Below, one piece after another: positions 13,313 to 24,255 of a stretch of 64,000 nucleotides of DNA. The DNA lies in contig VWZF01005768.1 of the NCBI GenBank assembly GCA_013396755.1, forward strand, positions 295,425-359,424. The letters run 5' to 3'. The position numbers were made by a program, and so were the translations under genes. The DNA is from Sclerurus mexicanus (lineage: Eukaryota; Chordata; Aves; Passeriformes; Furnariidae). The notes under the pieces were generated by a model. The model did no database searches. It had not been told where the DNA came from and saw nothing but the letters and a program-made list of their open reading frames with translations. The first letter of the stretch is position 1, and the number at the start of each line of letters is the position of its first letter.

Positions 13313-13672
13313 CTAGCACTTAGCACAGTGTGGGTTACAGCCTGGGTAAGCAGACCCGAAGGTTGAGGAGTGAGGAGAGGAAAACTTTACATGCTCTGCT
13401 TCAAGTCGAGTGAAGTCTACTTGTGTTGGACAGATTTTTAGCATTGATGTGGTTGCAGTGGCAGCTTCATTCATCCAGTAGTCTGGAGATTGGTCTGCTC
13501 TATGGCTCAGGCAAGGCTTGGGTTCAATCTTCTCTCTCTGAGAAGATTCAGGGCTGGAAGGCTCCAGGGAGGTTTTACTGCCTCTGACATGCTGCAGGGC
13601 TTGTGAGGCAGAGTCACTCCCAGACCTGTTTATGACACTGCCCCACTTCCTGTGACTGATCTGAAGAGTCAT
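13313..13672 (-). other. Unidentified 119-codon open frame
   Basis: The frame starts with ATG at 13672 and ends near 13313. The product is hydrophilic, with a Ser/Glu-rich middle (ETSLEPSSPESSQREK-like region, about residues 33-50) and no hydrophobic segment, signal peptide or recognised domain. Base composition is richer in GC than its neighbours. There is no clear promoter, splice site or poly(A) signal tied to it. It could be a decayed gene, a conserved noncoding element that happens to be open, or chance. I assign no function. Confidence 0.15.
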
Positions 13673-15157
13673 CCGAAGGAGACATCAGTAAGGCTGATGA
13701 GACATGAACAGATTGATCATCTTGGAATAAACTTTGGTATGTTGACAGAGGCAGTGTGCTTCAAGAGATGTTGTGTGCAATGCCCATCAGGGGGATAAGC
13801 AAGTTGATCTCAAGTGAGCAGATGTATCACTACCTCATAAAATGAAAAGGGGCATAGGTACCATTGATATTTCTGTCTTGGTTTTCTGAAGTCTATTTTG
13901 AAGATTGCTAGGGTGTTTTTTCCTTTTTTTAATTAAAAAATAATTTAGAAAGTTTGTAATTAGTTTTACAACCATGAAGCCAGGAGTATGGCTTAAATAA
14001 ATGGGCTAATTACTGGTTTCTAAAGAATAAAACCCCCCATATCCGGACCTAGTTCAGTTATTGTCTAATTTCTGTGAGGTGATCTCATCAGAAACCATGC
14101 TACATGAAAGCCATTTTAAACATATAGCTTATATTCAGTTATTTCTCTACAGAAACATAAAGTCAAATGGAAGCATCTATGGAAAAAAATGGTTAAGATT
14201 ATTTTTACTCATAATATGTTTATTAAGAAGCTATTGCACCCCTAGCGATCTTAAAGAAGTACTTGCAGGAAGGGGCATGAAGTTCACATAAAGTATCTCT
14301 GATCAGAGGAGATGATACCAGTTAAATCACTGACCATTTAATTCTGTTCACCTTTCCTCTGTTGATTTGCTGCTTTAATTTCCTACATTTGATTTCTCCA
14401 GTGATTTTAAATTAGCTCCTCTTCAATTTAAAAAAGGGCCAGATTGTCAAGCTTTCAAGTGAGTTTGCTGACCAGAAGAATCTCTTAAGAGGCTCACAGT
14501 AAATCCAGTGGAACAGTGCATTTTGTTTAAGTGCTTGTCATTAAAGGTTGGAGTAGACTTGAAAAGAGTTTGGAAGACTAATTCAAGTAGTACTATTATT
14601 TTTCACATGAGTGCATCAAAAAAGAGCACAGAAGTTGATAAGAAAAAATTACAACCATGGAAAAACAATCAATTCACATTCTCATCTCTTTTTAGTTAAC
14701 TTTTTGAGTTTTTGTCATGTGCACATAGTTAGTAAGTCATACCTTGGGTCCCACTGCTTTAATAAATAGAATGAGGAATTAATTTATAGTGATTGCCACT
14801 GCCTATATAATAATTATACCACTGGAAAAGGGAAAAAAATTCATGGTGACTTGAACAACAAGGAAAAAAATCCAGAATAAACAAGAAGATACTGCTGCTT
14901 GACTGATATGGGTATGTTCAACATCCACTGAATATCTTTTTCCTTTCTCTTGGTGTGCAGTGTCTGAAGTTAGTCACTGAGTGCTATCTTTTCAACTTCT
15001 TCCTTAAGAAATCTTTATGATAAAGCTGTGAAGGCTTCAGTATAAAGCTTAACTCACAGAACTAGCACAAATCCTCCCATCCAACATCACACATTTTCAT
15101 TGATGCTGACAATTTCTGGCACAAACCTGCATACTCAAGACAACTGTAACTCCCTGA
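13673..15157. other. AT-rich non-coding DNA without recognised genes
   Basis: No gene-like signal was seen. Short frames at 14061-14291 and 14508-14699 (plus) have no recognisable content. Confidence 0.5.
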
Positions 15158-15218
15158 ACAGCACAGCACAGCACAGCACAGCACAGCACAGCACAGCACA
15201 GCACAGCACAGCACAGCA
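15158..15218. repeat. Pentanucleotide microsatellite (ACAGC)12
   Basis: There are about 12 uninterrupted copies of ACAGC over 61 bases. On the minus strand the repeat reads as Cys/Ala/Val/Leu codons, which explains the cysteine-rich middle of the 88-codon frame at 15062-15328; that frame is not a gene. A pure array of this length is likely to vary in length between individuals. Confidence 0.95.
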
Positions 15219-18200
15219 ATTACTGCTTGGAGGAGCTTTAACTCTTGCTCTGGTGATATAAATGCTGTGTTGCTAGTGGGACAGGCTTGACATATCCTCA
15301 CAGGCAAGAATTCCCTTCTTGCTCTCACTCGACTGGCTCTCTTGACTGTTTTTTTTTAGCATCTACCCAGTGCTACTGCAAAGCTTGCCTTCTCCTTCAG
15401 GCTTATAGGAGTGATAGATACGAGCAGCACAAGCAGCCACAGTAGTCACAGTAGCAGTTAGAACCACATCAAAATTGACACAAGAGCCAATGGTTTTCAC
15501 AGCAATGCCTTCAAGCTGCACTTTCTGTCTCTCCAGTGGGGCTCCTCAGAGCTGTCTGCTGCTAATATGTTGCTTCTGCTGCACTTTGAATGACCATTTT
15601 CTTCTCTTTTTCTCCCTCATTTCCCTCTTATTATCACTCTTTTGCTCTCTCATTCTCCTGGTATATTTCCAGATGTGCAAATAAACAAGCTTCCATTGCA
15701 ACACCTCTTATCAACCTTTCTCTGATGGTGTGTAATTGCTGCTGCTATCCTTAAGTCTGGCAGTAACCACAGGGATTAAGTGAAAGGCATTCTATTTAAT
15801 AAGAAAGGCATTAATTATTTCCTTATTAGTATAACCCTTCTCTCAGTGGAACCCTACACTTGATGGAAAACACCAAAGAAATTGATGACTGATGCTATAA
15901 ATTTATTTATACATGTTTATACAGTGGCAATTATGGAATTAAAAGAGCTTTTTCTTGTATCTAGATGCATATGCTGATTGATGCTTCACAGTATGATCTT
16001 TTACTGTGTGACGAAATGTGTAGAGCTTAAAGACTGCAAAATGGGTGGAATTATAAATCAAAAGAAATAAAAATAAATTTGCCTTGACAGGTTCACTATC
16101 CTCCTGTTTTCTGAATAAAGCAGTAGAGGATAATACACCTGCCTCTGTTACAAATTATAACTGAATTATTGTTTGTAATTTTTATCTGACATAATTTCCT
16201 GCTTTGCAGCATTTGGTTCATCCAGTGAGTGAGTCAGTAAAAACAAATCATTCAGTGGGACAGACCCTCCTCTGAAAAAATGAGCTACAATTGATGTGAT
16301 GCCCCATACTTTCTTGCTATCCGATGTAGATATATGACATAGTATATCTGTCTGTCTAATGAATACTTTGCACAATCTAAAACAATTGTCAAAACCACAG
16401 TTCTGTTCATGTGTTGAAGAGGGATGCTGTTACAACAGGGGTGATAATATAAACCTTGAAATACTAGAAGCCCTTATCAGAGATCTTGTTGTCATAAAAG
16501 TCTTAAAGAGAGAGTTACACTGGTATGGGATACTAACAATGACTAGGTGCTTCAGAAGTGTTTATGGAGGGTAAGTTAGAGCTGTGAACATACTGAATAG
16601 ATGCAGATTTTCAAAAGCCAAATGTCAGAAACTGGTTTTATAGGCAATGGTACACCTATTATAAATCTTTTGAAACAGGAGCCTGTATACAGCTAAAACA
16701 AGCATAGAAGGTATTGGAGTCAAGAATAAACCTTGCACAAATAGTTCCAATAATGAATATCAGCTGAAGATTAATCTTTGGTTTATGATATTAGATCTGA
16801 AAATTAATTGTGATCTTCTGTCCTCAGATCTAAAATGTAATTTTGTCATGTTATAGCTATTGACAAGGGCAATTGCCTAAAAGAGAAAAACGGAATGAAG
16901 ATACATCTGCAGCAAAATGGATTATGAAGACAGAAGGTTCTCATAAACCATATGCTTCTATATTCTGATTAAAAAAGAAGTCCTTCACAACACGATAACC
17001 TAATGGTTCAGGGTCTAAGAACCAGTCATTTATATGCTTGTCTTCAAGGATCTAAATATATCTTAAGAAAATGAGTTTCAGATATTGTCTTTAAAAGTTA
17101 GATATTTATATTAAAAAGTCACTGCTTTTTCATAGATACAGGCTTTTGGGTATTTTGAAGACTAGAAAATGTACCATAAAAGAACTCACTGTTATCTCTG
17201 ATGGGTCTTGTGTGCTCTGAATTTTAATAATCACCATCACAACTTTAGTTTGCTGAATACCAATCATATGCATTTCCCATTCCAAGATCCTTATTCAGTT
17301 TTGTTTACAACATCATCAATCAGAATCCAAATAATTGAGTTTTTTTAGGTCTTAGAGTTAAGACCAGAAAATGGCTTGGCTGTCAACTGTGAAAGCTAAA
17401 AATGAGGGACAGGTGCTTTGGGGACAGGTGTGAACACAGGAGTGAAATGAAACAGCTCATCCAGAACTTATGAAGTGTCATAAAATGCTTTAAACTTATG
17501 CTGTGGTTTTCACAGAATGAGCACTTGCAATTAGCTAAGGCTCTTCTTGGTCATAGTTCTGACCCCTATATTACAATTCCCTCTGTTAAAAGTGCAGGAG
17601 GTTCACAAATGTTTGTGAAGAATTAAGGGACAACAATGCATTTGTGTCATAAAACCTGTCTTTCCCAGTCAAAGGGCACAAAGGGACTGCTATTGCTGCA
17701 CTGCATATCCCAGTGTGAGCTAACCTAACAGAAGCATTAGGTTGCAATGATGTGACTGCACCAGCATAACTCCAGCCCCAAAAGTCTGCCCAGCCTACCA
17801 CGCAGATGCGCACTTGTGTGTTACTGCTGCGAGCCTGTGTTTGCTGGGGACCTGGGAAGACAACACAGACACAGTCTTTGCAACAGAGACCTCCACAGAA
17901 CACAAGAGAAGGCTTGTTCAAGGATCCTCCTCATTTCTACGCACAGCTCTGTTAGCAAACCTTGGCTGTATTCTCAGTGCGTGCATGCCCATACAGTATA
18001 AGATTTCCATTGCAACATTGTTTTAGATCATTACTGGGGAAACTGAGGAGAAAGACAATCTATTGGAGCATTTGGAACAAGAAGGTCGTCTATATGTCTT
18101 AAAAACTATCATAAAGGAGATGATGTTGTTGCATTCACAGTTCTACAGACTCCAGGCATAGTATCAGCCTGTTTAATAAGGCAGACAGCCTATAAGGCAG

Positions 18201-20640
18201 TTTTTACAGACAGATGAGTCTCCTAACAAGCAAAATCAAAATTACAGGGTTCACAATCCTTTAGTTTAAAAAGATCAAAAATCTTCTAATTCCCCTGACA
18301 GTTCCAGAAAGCATTCTCACTCTCTAACACCACAGGTGGTCTTACCTCTATATCAGCCTTCCAGTAATTCAGCCAGAGACTTGAACAATAACATGTGAGT
18401 AAGAAGGTTGCTTCAACAATGAAGAAGGAGAAAGATATTCCCTCAAAATTTTTGACAGGAGGCAGCTGCAAGAGGTCCAGATACCTTGGAGAATATCTGA
18501 AAATCTCAGCACTTCTGGTTCTGTAAGTCAGCTAGCCAGTCATGTGGAAGTTATCCATCCATATTAACTATGCATTTTATTTTTTTCAGAGGAGTGGTAT
18601 GGTGGTGAGGAGGAGGGTCAGAAATAGTGTTTCCTTTTAAATTTGAGGAATAAGAAAGTTCGCATCGTATAGTGTGAAACAAGGGCAGACTGGTAGGTAT
18701 TCCTTCAAGAAAACAGATTAGATGCAACTACCCAACGGAATATATATTACCAATTAACAGCAGAGCTAGACTATGCCAAAGAAAATCATTGATTTCTCTT
18801 TAATTTGCAGCACTAGTTTGGTGTATTTATTGTTTAGAGAATGTGAGGCCCATACATTTCCAGACATATAGCATTATGCTATTCTATCCAATGCACATAA
18901 AGTAAAACATAAACCCAAACCACTTAAATCAATAGGCAAAGGGATTTCACTAAGACAAAGCAAAATAGTGGCAGGGTTTTTTTAGTGAAGTTTTTGCAAA
19001 GGTAACTGGCAAAGCCTGTGTGATTTGATATCTGCAGGAGTGATGAAACTAGTGACAGGAAATGACCAGGTGCTTAACAGTTTCTGTTGGCTGCCTCAGG
19101 TTGTCTTCCTGTAGGATGCAGCTGTTCACATATTCTTTAGCGAAAGCAGATGGAAAATTCATGTAGCTAATTGGTACTACTGACATGGGAGTCAAAGAAA
19201 TGTTGTGGGGGGTTTTGTTGGGTTTTTTTCCCTTTGACTTCCTTTTCTTCATGTTGAGTATTAACATTCCAGATGGGGAATATTAAATTATGTACAATTT
19301 CAATCAGAAAATGTAAGCTGATGAAAAATATCCATAAATAAAGGCTGCTGATGTGAAGACACATGCTATCTATTTCTTCAATTAGTAGTAAAGTCCTTGT
19401 GGTAGTCTTAAAGAACTGTGGCGGCTCTGACTGAAACATTCATTATTTTTGAAGATACCACTGTTAGATGAAGGGAAAATAAAATTCCCAAACTGAGCTG
19501 TGAAAAGATGCTGCTTTGTAGATACAGAGGTGCTGGTAGTGAAGCTGTATATATATATGCTTAATGAACTATTTGTACAATTCTTTCTTCATAGGACCCT
19601 AAGAGATGAATTTAATCTGCTGAGTTGAAAGTAAGATCACTTGATTTCACTTTCTGAGAAAATATAAATTTATAAAAAATTAAACTTAATAAGTATACTG
19701 TGTCTAGGGCTTATTTATAATGCCTTCTTCAGCCTAGATATGCAGGATTATTTGCAATAGTTCTAGAAATAAAATTTTGTGACTTGTCTACCTTTCCATA
19801 TGATTTAAAGACTCAAAAAATATTAATATCTTTTGTTTTCTCACAATGCCTTGAGTTTTGAATTCCTGTTTTTCCCTAAAAACAGAAATTTGTGGAAAGC
19901 TTGAGACCCAGCAAAGCCTGCTAACATCTTAACAATGAAAATAACAAATGTACAAATGCTGCCTTAGCTAAAAATGCTGGCAACTGATAGACATATGAAA
20001 CTTTCTTTCTTTAAAAAACATTTTTGGTGTCATCATTTTTCATGCAAAAGCAATATATTTCAGTGTACTAGTTCAACTGATAAGACTGGCTTTTCCAGGG
20101 CCCCTGTTGTTCTCTTCCCTGTTCAGTGAAAATAAAGTTGAATAGAATTCAAACAAAAAAAGAAAATCCTTTATTTTTCTACTATTTTCCTTTTGCTAAA
20201 GCCCAGAGAGAAAAATCACACAGCTTCATTATTCAACAAACTGCTTGATTAAAATATTAGCTTTAATTACATGCTGTATATTTCTTCTAGTTACTTGGAA
20301 TCACCACCAAAAACATTGAGGCATCCTAGGAAACATAGTTAATTTACAATGGGGGTTCTGCATTGTTCCCCTGAGAAATCTGCAGTGAAGTGACAGGTTT
20401 TTTATAACCTCAGTGGAGGTGTATCTTAATCTCTTCCCCCTGTCTTCCCCTACCAAAGAAGAGGGGCATCATAATAAGATAGGACAAGGCAATGAGTAGG
20501 AATTAGAGCATTTTTTCTGGAGTTTTCTTGAACTGCAGCTGTTCGTCCAAAAGTATTGCACAGCCTAGGCTTACATTCCTTTGGTATGTTCCTGGGAATA
20601 AAGGAGCAATTACAGAGTTACACTTCCGAGGAATGAGGGA
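15219..20640. other. AT-rich non-coding DNA without recognised genes
   Basis: No supported gene. The 111-codon minus frame at 17586-17921 and the plus frame at 17814-18026 overlap on opposite strands in a slightly GC-richer patch and have no domain content. A pyrimidine-rich patch at 15595-15665 gives a leucine/phenylalanine-rich translation. A short TA repeat sits near 19548-19556. Confidence 0.5.
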
Positions 20641-20739
20641 ATGGGTGCAATAACTGACTGGGAGACCTCTAGACAAAGGCACATCTTATTAGGGATCTTT
20701 AAAGATCTTGGAAAGAAGTTTAGGGATCATTTTCTGCAG
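20641..20739 (+). other. Short open frame ending at a consensus splice donor
   Basis: An ATG at 20641 opens a frame that reaches CAG|GTGAGTAAG at 20737-20748, a near-perfect vertebrate 5' splice site with GT at 20740-20741. The first 33 codons give a mixed hydrophilic peptide beginning MGAITDWETS. If unspliced, the frame continues to 60 codons. No partner acceptor or recognisable protein family was found. It may be a non-coding RNA exon, an isolated cryptic donor or chance. Confidence 0.15.
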
Positions 20740-20894
20740 GTGAGTAAGCTATGGTGTGAAAACACTTGTGAAGGCAAGCCAGCAGAACCACAAGAGCAAT
20801 TAGCTGGTGTAAAGTCAGAGTGAACTTCTCTGGCAGGTTAGTACAATAAGATTTTATTTTTTACAATATTTTCCTGTTTGCTTTGGCTGAAATT

Positions 20895-20999
20895 GGAAAA
20901 AAAAAAAAGAAAACGACAAAAAACCTAAAAGCCAAACACAAAAACCCAAGCAAAAAAACTCAGGACAGTTACAGAAACGAAAAAAAAACCAAAAAAGTA
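20895..20999. repeat. A-rich low-complexity tract
   Basis: Runs of A separated by single G or C (AAAAAC and AAAAG units). It yields lysine-rich plus-strand and phenylalanine-rich minus-strand translations (20883-21131, 20854-21090) that are not genes. Confidence 0.8.
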
Positions 21000-21306
21000 A
21001 CCAAAGTAGGGATTTCTGTGACATTACCACAGTTTGTAGAAACAGGAGCAAACAGAGTACAGCAAAACCAAGCACACCCCACCTCCTCACAATGGACTTC
21101 TAATGAGAAGTCTTCTAATCATCAGTTATAAAATTAGTACTAGTTTTTGACTAAACATACTTTCAGCTCCATTAAAAACTGAAAGTTATCAGGGGAGGCA
21201 GACAGCACAGGGCTACAAAATACCTGTGCTACAAGACCAGTAGGAGGTCTGGTAGCCTGTGCAGCATCACCACATGCTGTGAGGACAAACCTGAGATCTA
21301 ATTGAT

Positions 21307-21330
21307 CCTCCCTCCCTCCCTCCCTCCCTT
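21307..21330. repeat. (CCTC)n microsatellite, GGGA repeat on the minus strand
   Basis: About six CCTC units. The complement carries consecutive GGG triplets separated by single A, which satisfies the simple G-quadruplex pattern. No linked gene is visible. Confidence 0.85.
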
Positions 21331-21428
21331 CCAGAAAGCAACATATAGCACCAGACATCAGTTTTGCAGTGATGTAACTGAATGAAGTATCTTAATATAG
21401 GTCGCTGTAAAAAATTCCTTAAAGTTAT

Positions 21429-22065
21429 TCATACTTTGAAAATGTGCACTTGGAAATGTGCACATTTAGAGCAGACAGTCTGCCTTATTTTTCCTACATA
21501 GGCATATTTTACATTAAACAATAATTTGATAAAATACCTGATGTCAATACACAATACATGGGGACTAGTCTTAGTATGACAGATGGACATGTTCACACTC
21601 ACTACCTGTCCCCATTTTACTTTGATATATTCAATAGCAAGTGGATACACAACAAGTAAAATTGACAGTGAAGGAGTCCTTCTCTTACTAGGACAGATGA
21701 CAGAAAAGTACAGAATGATCTGGGCAGATATACAGTTTAGAATCTTATCAGGTGGGGAAGACAACTGGATTTCATTTTCCATAAGCAGCAGGAGCAGTGG
21801 TGTATTCTGTCCCTTATCACATTTGGGGGCAATGCAATTTGCAAGAACCCATCTGGAAGATGTGCTCTCACAACTTGTATTAAGCCATGCAGCAGAAAAC
21901 AGATCTGGACTTTGGGAATCAGTGAGCCTTGCATGTGAGACAGAAAATGCTGTGTGGTACTGCCAGGGCTTCCCAGTCATTTTAGGAATAACCATAAGCC
22001 TAGGTGTAAATCAGTGTAATCCTGTAAATTTGAGCCCTTTCCAGATTTTGGCAAGAGATAAGTGA
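21429..22065. other. Overlapping long open frames on both strands, unidentified
   Basis: A 188-codon minus frame (21429-21995) and a 160-codon plus frame (21583-22065) overlap for about 410 bases, and a third minus frame (21737-21934) lies inside. These are among the longest frames in the window outside transposons and N runs. Neither translation shows a domain, signal peptide or repeated motif that I recognise. The plus product has scattered short hydrophobic pieces; the minus product is mixed. Long stop-free stretches on both strands more often reflect local composition than coding. Possible alternatives are a decayed exon or an unrecognised old repeat. Confidence 0.2.
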
Positions 22066-23504
22066 CTTTTCTGAGGACTGCAGTTTGTAATTACACAGCA
22101 AAAGCCTATTTCACGTCTCTCTTTTCTGGATGATGGTTTGTGGTCTGTGAGAGAGGAGGCATTTTTTACAAAGGGGCTTTACACAGCAAAACTCTTATCT
22201 GACCAGAATAGTAGGAGGGACTTATGCAAATGCACAGAATTTCCTCAGGGCCTGCAGTCGGCAGCATCACTTGCAGGCTACCTTTTTATTCTACTTTCTC
22301 AAAGAAGAATAGATTATTTCACATGGTCATTAGATCTGAAGGAGAAGAAAGACTGCATCTGAAAAGTAAAGCTTTGGGAAATCACATCTGTTTTCAGGGT
22401 AGTAATGGCAGTAATGCTCAAGATCTTCTATGGACTAGTTATAAATGAAGCTCAGTCTGTCATAAAACTTAATATGTTCATGCTCAAAGCAAGTTATGCT
22501 CAGACACAAGTCTGAGATGATTTTCATCCAGTTTGCTTTTAATCTGAGGGGAAGGTATTACAGAGTGTATTACTGTTGTAATAAGGTTTTCTTATGGAGA
22601 CTTAGAAACAAATGCATTTTATTAAAATATTTGTTAATGGTTTTCTTACACCAAATATTGTGTATCACATTAATAATTTTATTTTTATGTTACATGTATA
22701 TTTTGAAAATTTAAACATTAAGGAACACTCAGTCTCAACGACAAGTTTTAATTGAAACTGAACTTCCAGGACCAGCTCTCCATGCCACTCATTACTACTG
22801 AATAATATGAAATTAGGGTGAAAAAATGCACATCCCTCTTCATGTACATCAGTGATGTTTGAAGGCCTCACATCACAACAACTAACAATTTAGAAGGCAT
22901 GAGCCCACTGTGTTAAAAGGGAACTTCCAAGTAGTTGAGGAATGAATAAATTCACTGCATATGCACTTTCTGGGATGATTCAGAAGCAACATCAAGGTTG
23001 TGTAAGGGTAATCTTACAAGGACATTAGTTTGAAGCAGGTATGTGAACATGAAGTAGTTTGTTTCATAGATCTTCATGACATGTAATGCATATACATGGT
23101 ATTATAGGGAGAAAAACAATTACATGGTTGCTGGTAATAATTTCAAAAGCTGTGCAAACAATTGTCTTTTAGCTGTGACAATTTTAGCATGTTCCCTCTC
23201 ACACTATGTGCAGATATACAAGTACCTCCATATTTATTGGACTACTTGGGGCTTTTCTTTGTAAAACAATGTTAACATCCCACATCCCTTAATTAAAGAG
23301 TTATCATCATGCAAGATGATGAAGTTTCCTGTCTTTTAGTTTTCTATAAGAATACTTCAGCTATTATTCTGGAGTTAAGGACTGTTACTGTGTTTGCTAA
23401 GATGACTTGACTCTTCCTAAACACATGTTGCTGGGAAAGCGGGGTTTTATGGATTCTAGAGTAGCCTGTAGGCAACTGTTGAATTCTCATGCTCTCTTTG
23501 TGTT
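22066..23504. other. AT-rich non-coding DNA without recognised genes
   Basis: Nothing gene-like was seen. Frames at 22138-22362, 22224-22448 and 22496-22714 are short and unremarkable. Confidence 0.5.
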
Positions 23505-24255
23505 TGTACTGGTTTAAAGGTAAACCAGCAGGAGAAATGAAACCAACTCCAAAAGAGTTTGCAAGTCAGAATTACAATTTAATAAAAAATCACAAGTACA
23601 ATGATGCAGAGATAAAATACATTTGACCCACAAAGAAACAGATGCACAACCCAGCACCCTGGGACACAAACAAAATGGAGCTCACCAGCCCCTGTGCTGA
23701 GCACCACGTAGTCGCCACCTTAGTACAAAATAAAAAGAAAGAGAAAACCTGTCACTGAGGATGATGTCTGCAGTCTGGTCAAGAGTGGCAGTTGAAGTCC
23801 TGTTGAGGTCCTGGTCCTCCTCTGGATCCCACAGGTGGTCCCCCAAGTCCTAAACCCCCAAGGTTATATATGCTTGAGCTCAGATCAGAGTGCCCACTAC
23901 CTCCCCCAGGATCAGGAGTTTCACAATGGGTGATTTACTACACTGTGAGTCATGGGATACTCCTTGATGGCCCATTAGCAGACATGGCCCCTCAGGCTGG
24001 GTGTGAAGGTGCTAATGACTCCTTGGATGCCGGGTTATCACACCTGAGTCATTGGTGTGAAGAGAGGAAAACTTCCTTATCTCACAGAGTTCCTAAACAC
24101 CCAGCTTGTAGCCTGAGGGGCTAGGTGTGCCCTGGGCAGCTGCAAATGATCAATTGTTAGCAGTCCATGAGAAAATGACACAGAGGGTGTAGAATACAAA
24201 GCCTTGGCCACACCCACACAGTGACAAACTGATCCTGTCCACTATAACCAGGACA
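23505..24255 (-). mobile_element. Solo LTR of an endogenous retrovirus-like element
   Basis: Read on the minus strand, the element opens TGTCCTGGTTATAG (from 24255) and closes AACCAGTACA (at 23505). The ends form a near-perfect inverted repeat (TGTCCTGGTT against TGTACTGGTT) with the TG...CA termini of LTRs. Inside, on the minus strand, are a TATA-like CATATATAACC near 23863-23873 and an ATTAAA poly(A) signal at 23578-23583, about 75 bases before the 3' end. This is the expected U3-R-U5 order in about 750 bp. No gag, pol or env remnant flanks it, so it is a solo LTR left by recombination. The 5-base flanks (GTGTT and CTTTT) do not match, so a target duplication is not visible. The plus frame at 23870-24124 is a by-product of the LTR. 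Confidence 0.85.

Noticed and set aside
15062..15328. 88-codon cysteine-rich minus frame
   Set aside because: The cysteine-rich part is the translation of the ACAGC microsatellite.
20854..21131. Lysine-rich and phenylalanine-rich frames on opposite strands
   Set aside because: Both translate an A-rich low-complexity tract.
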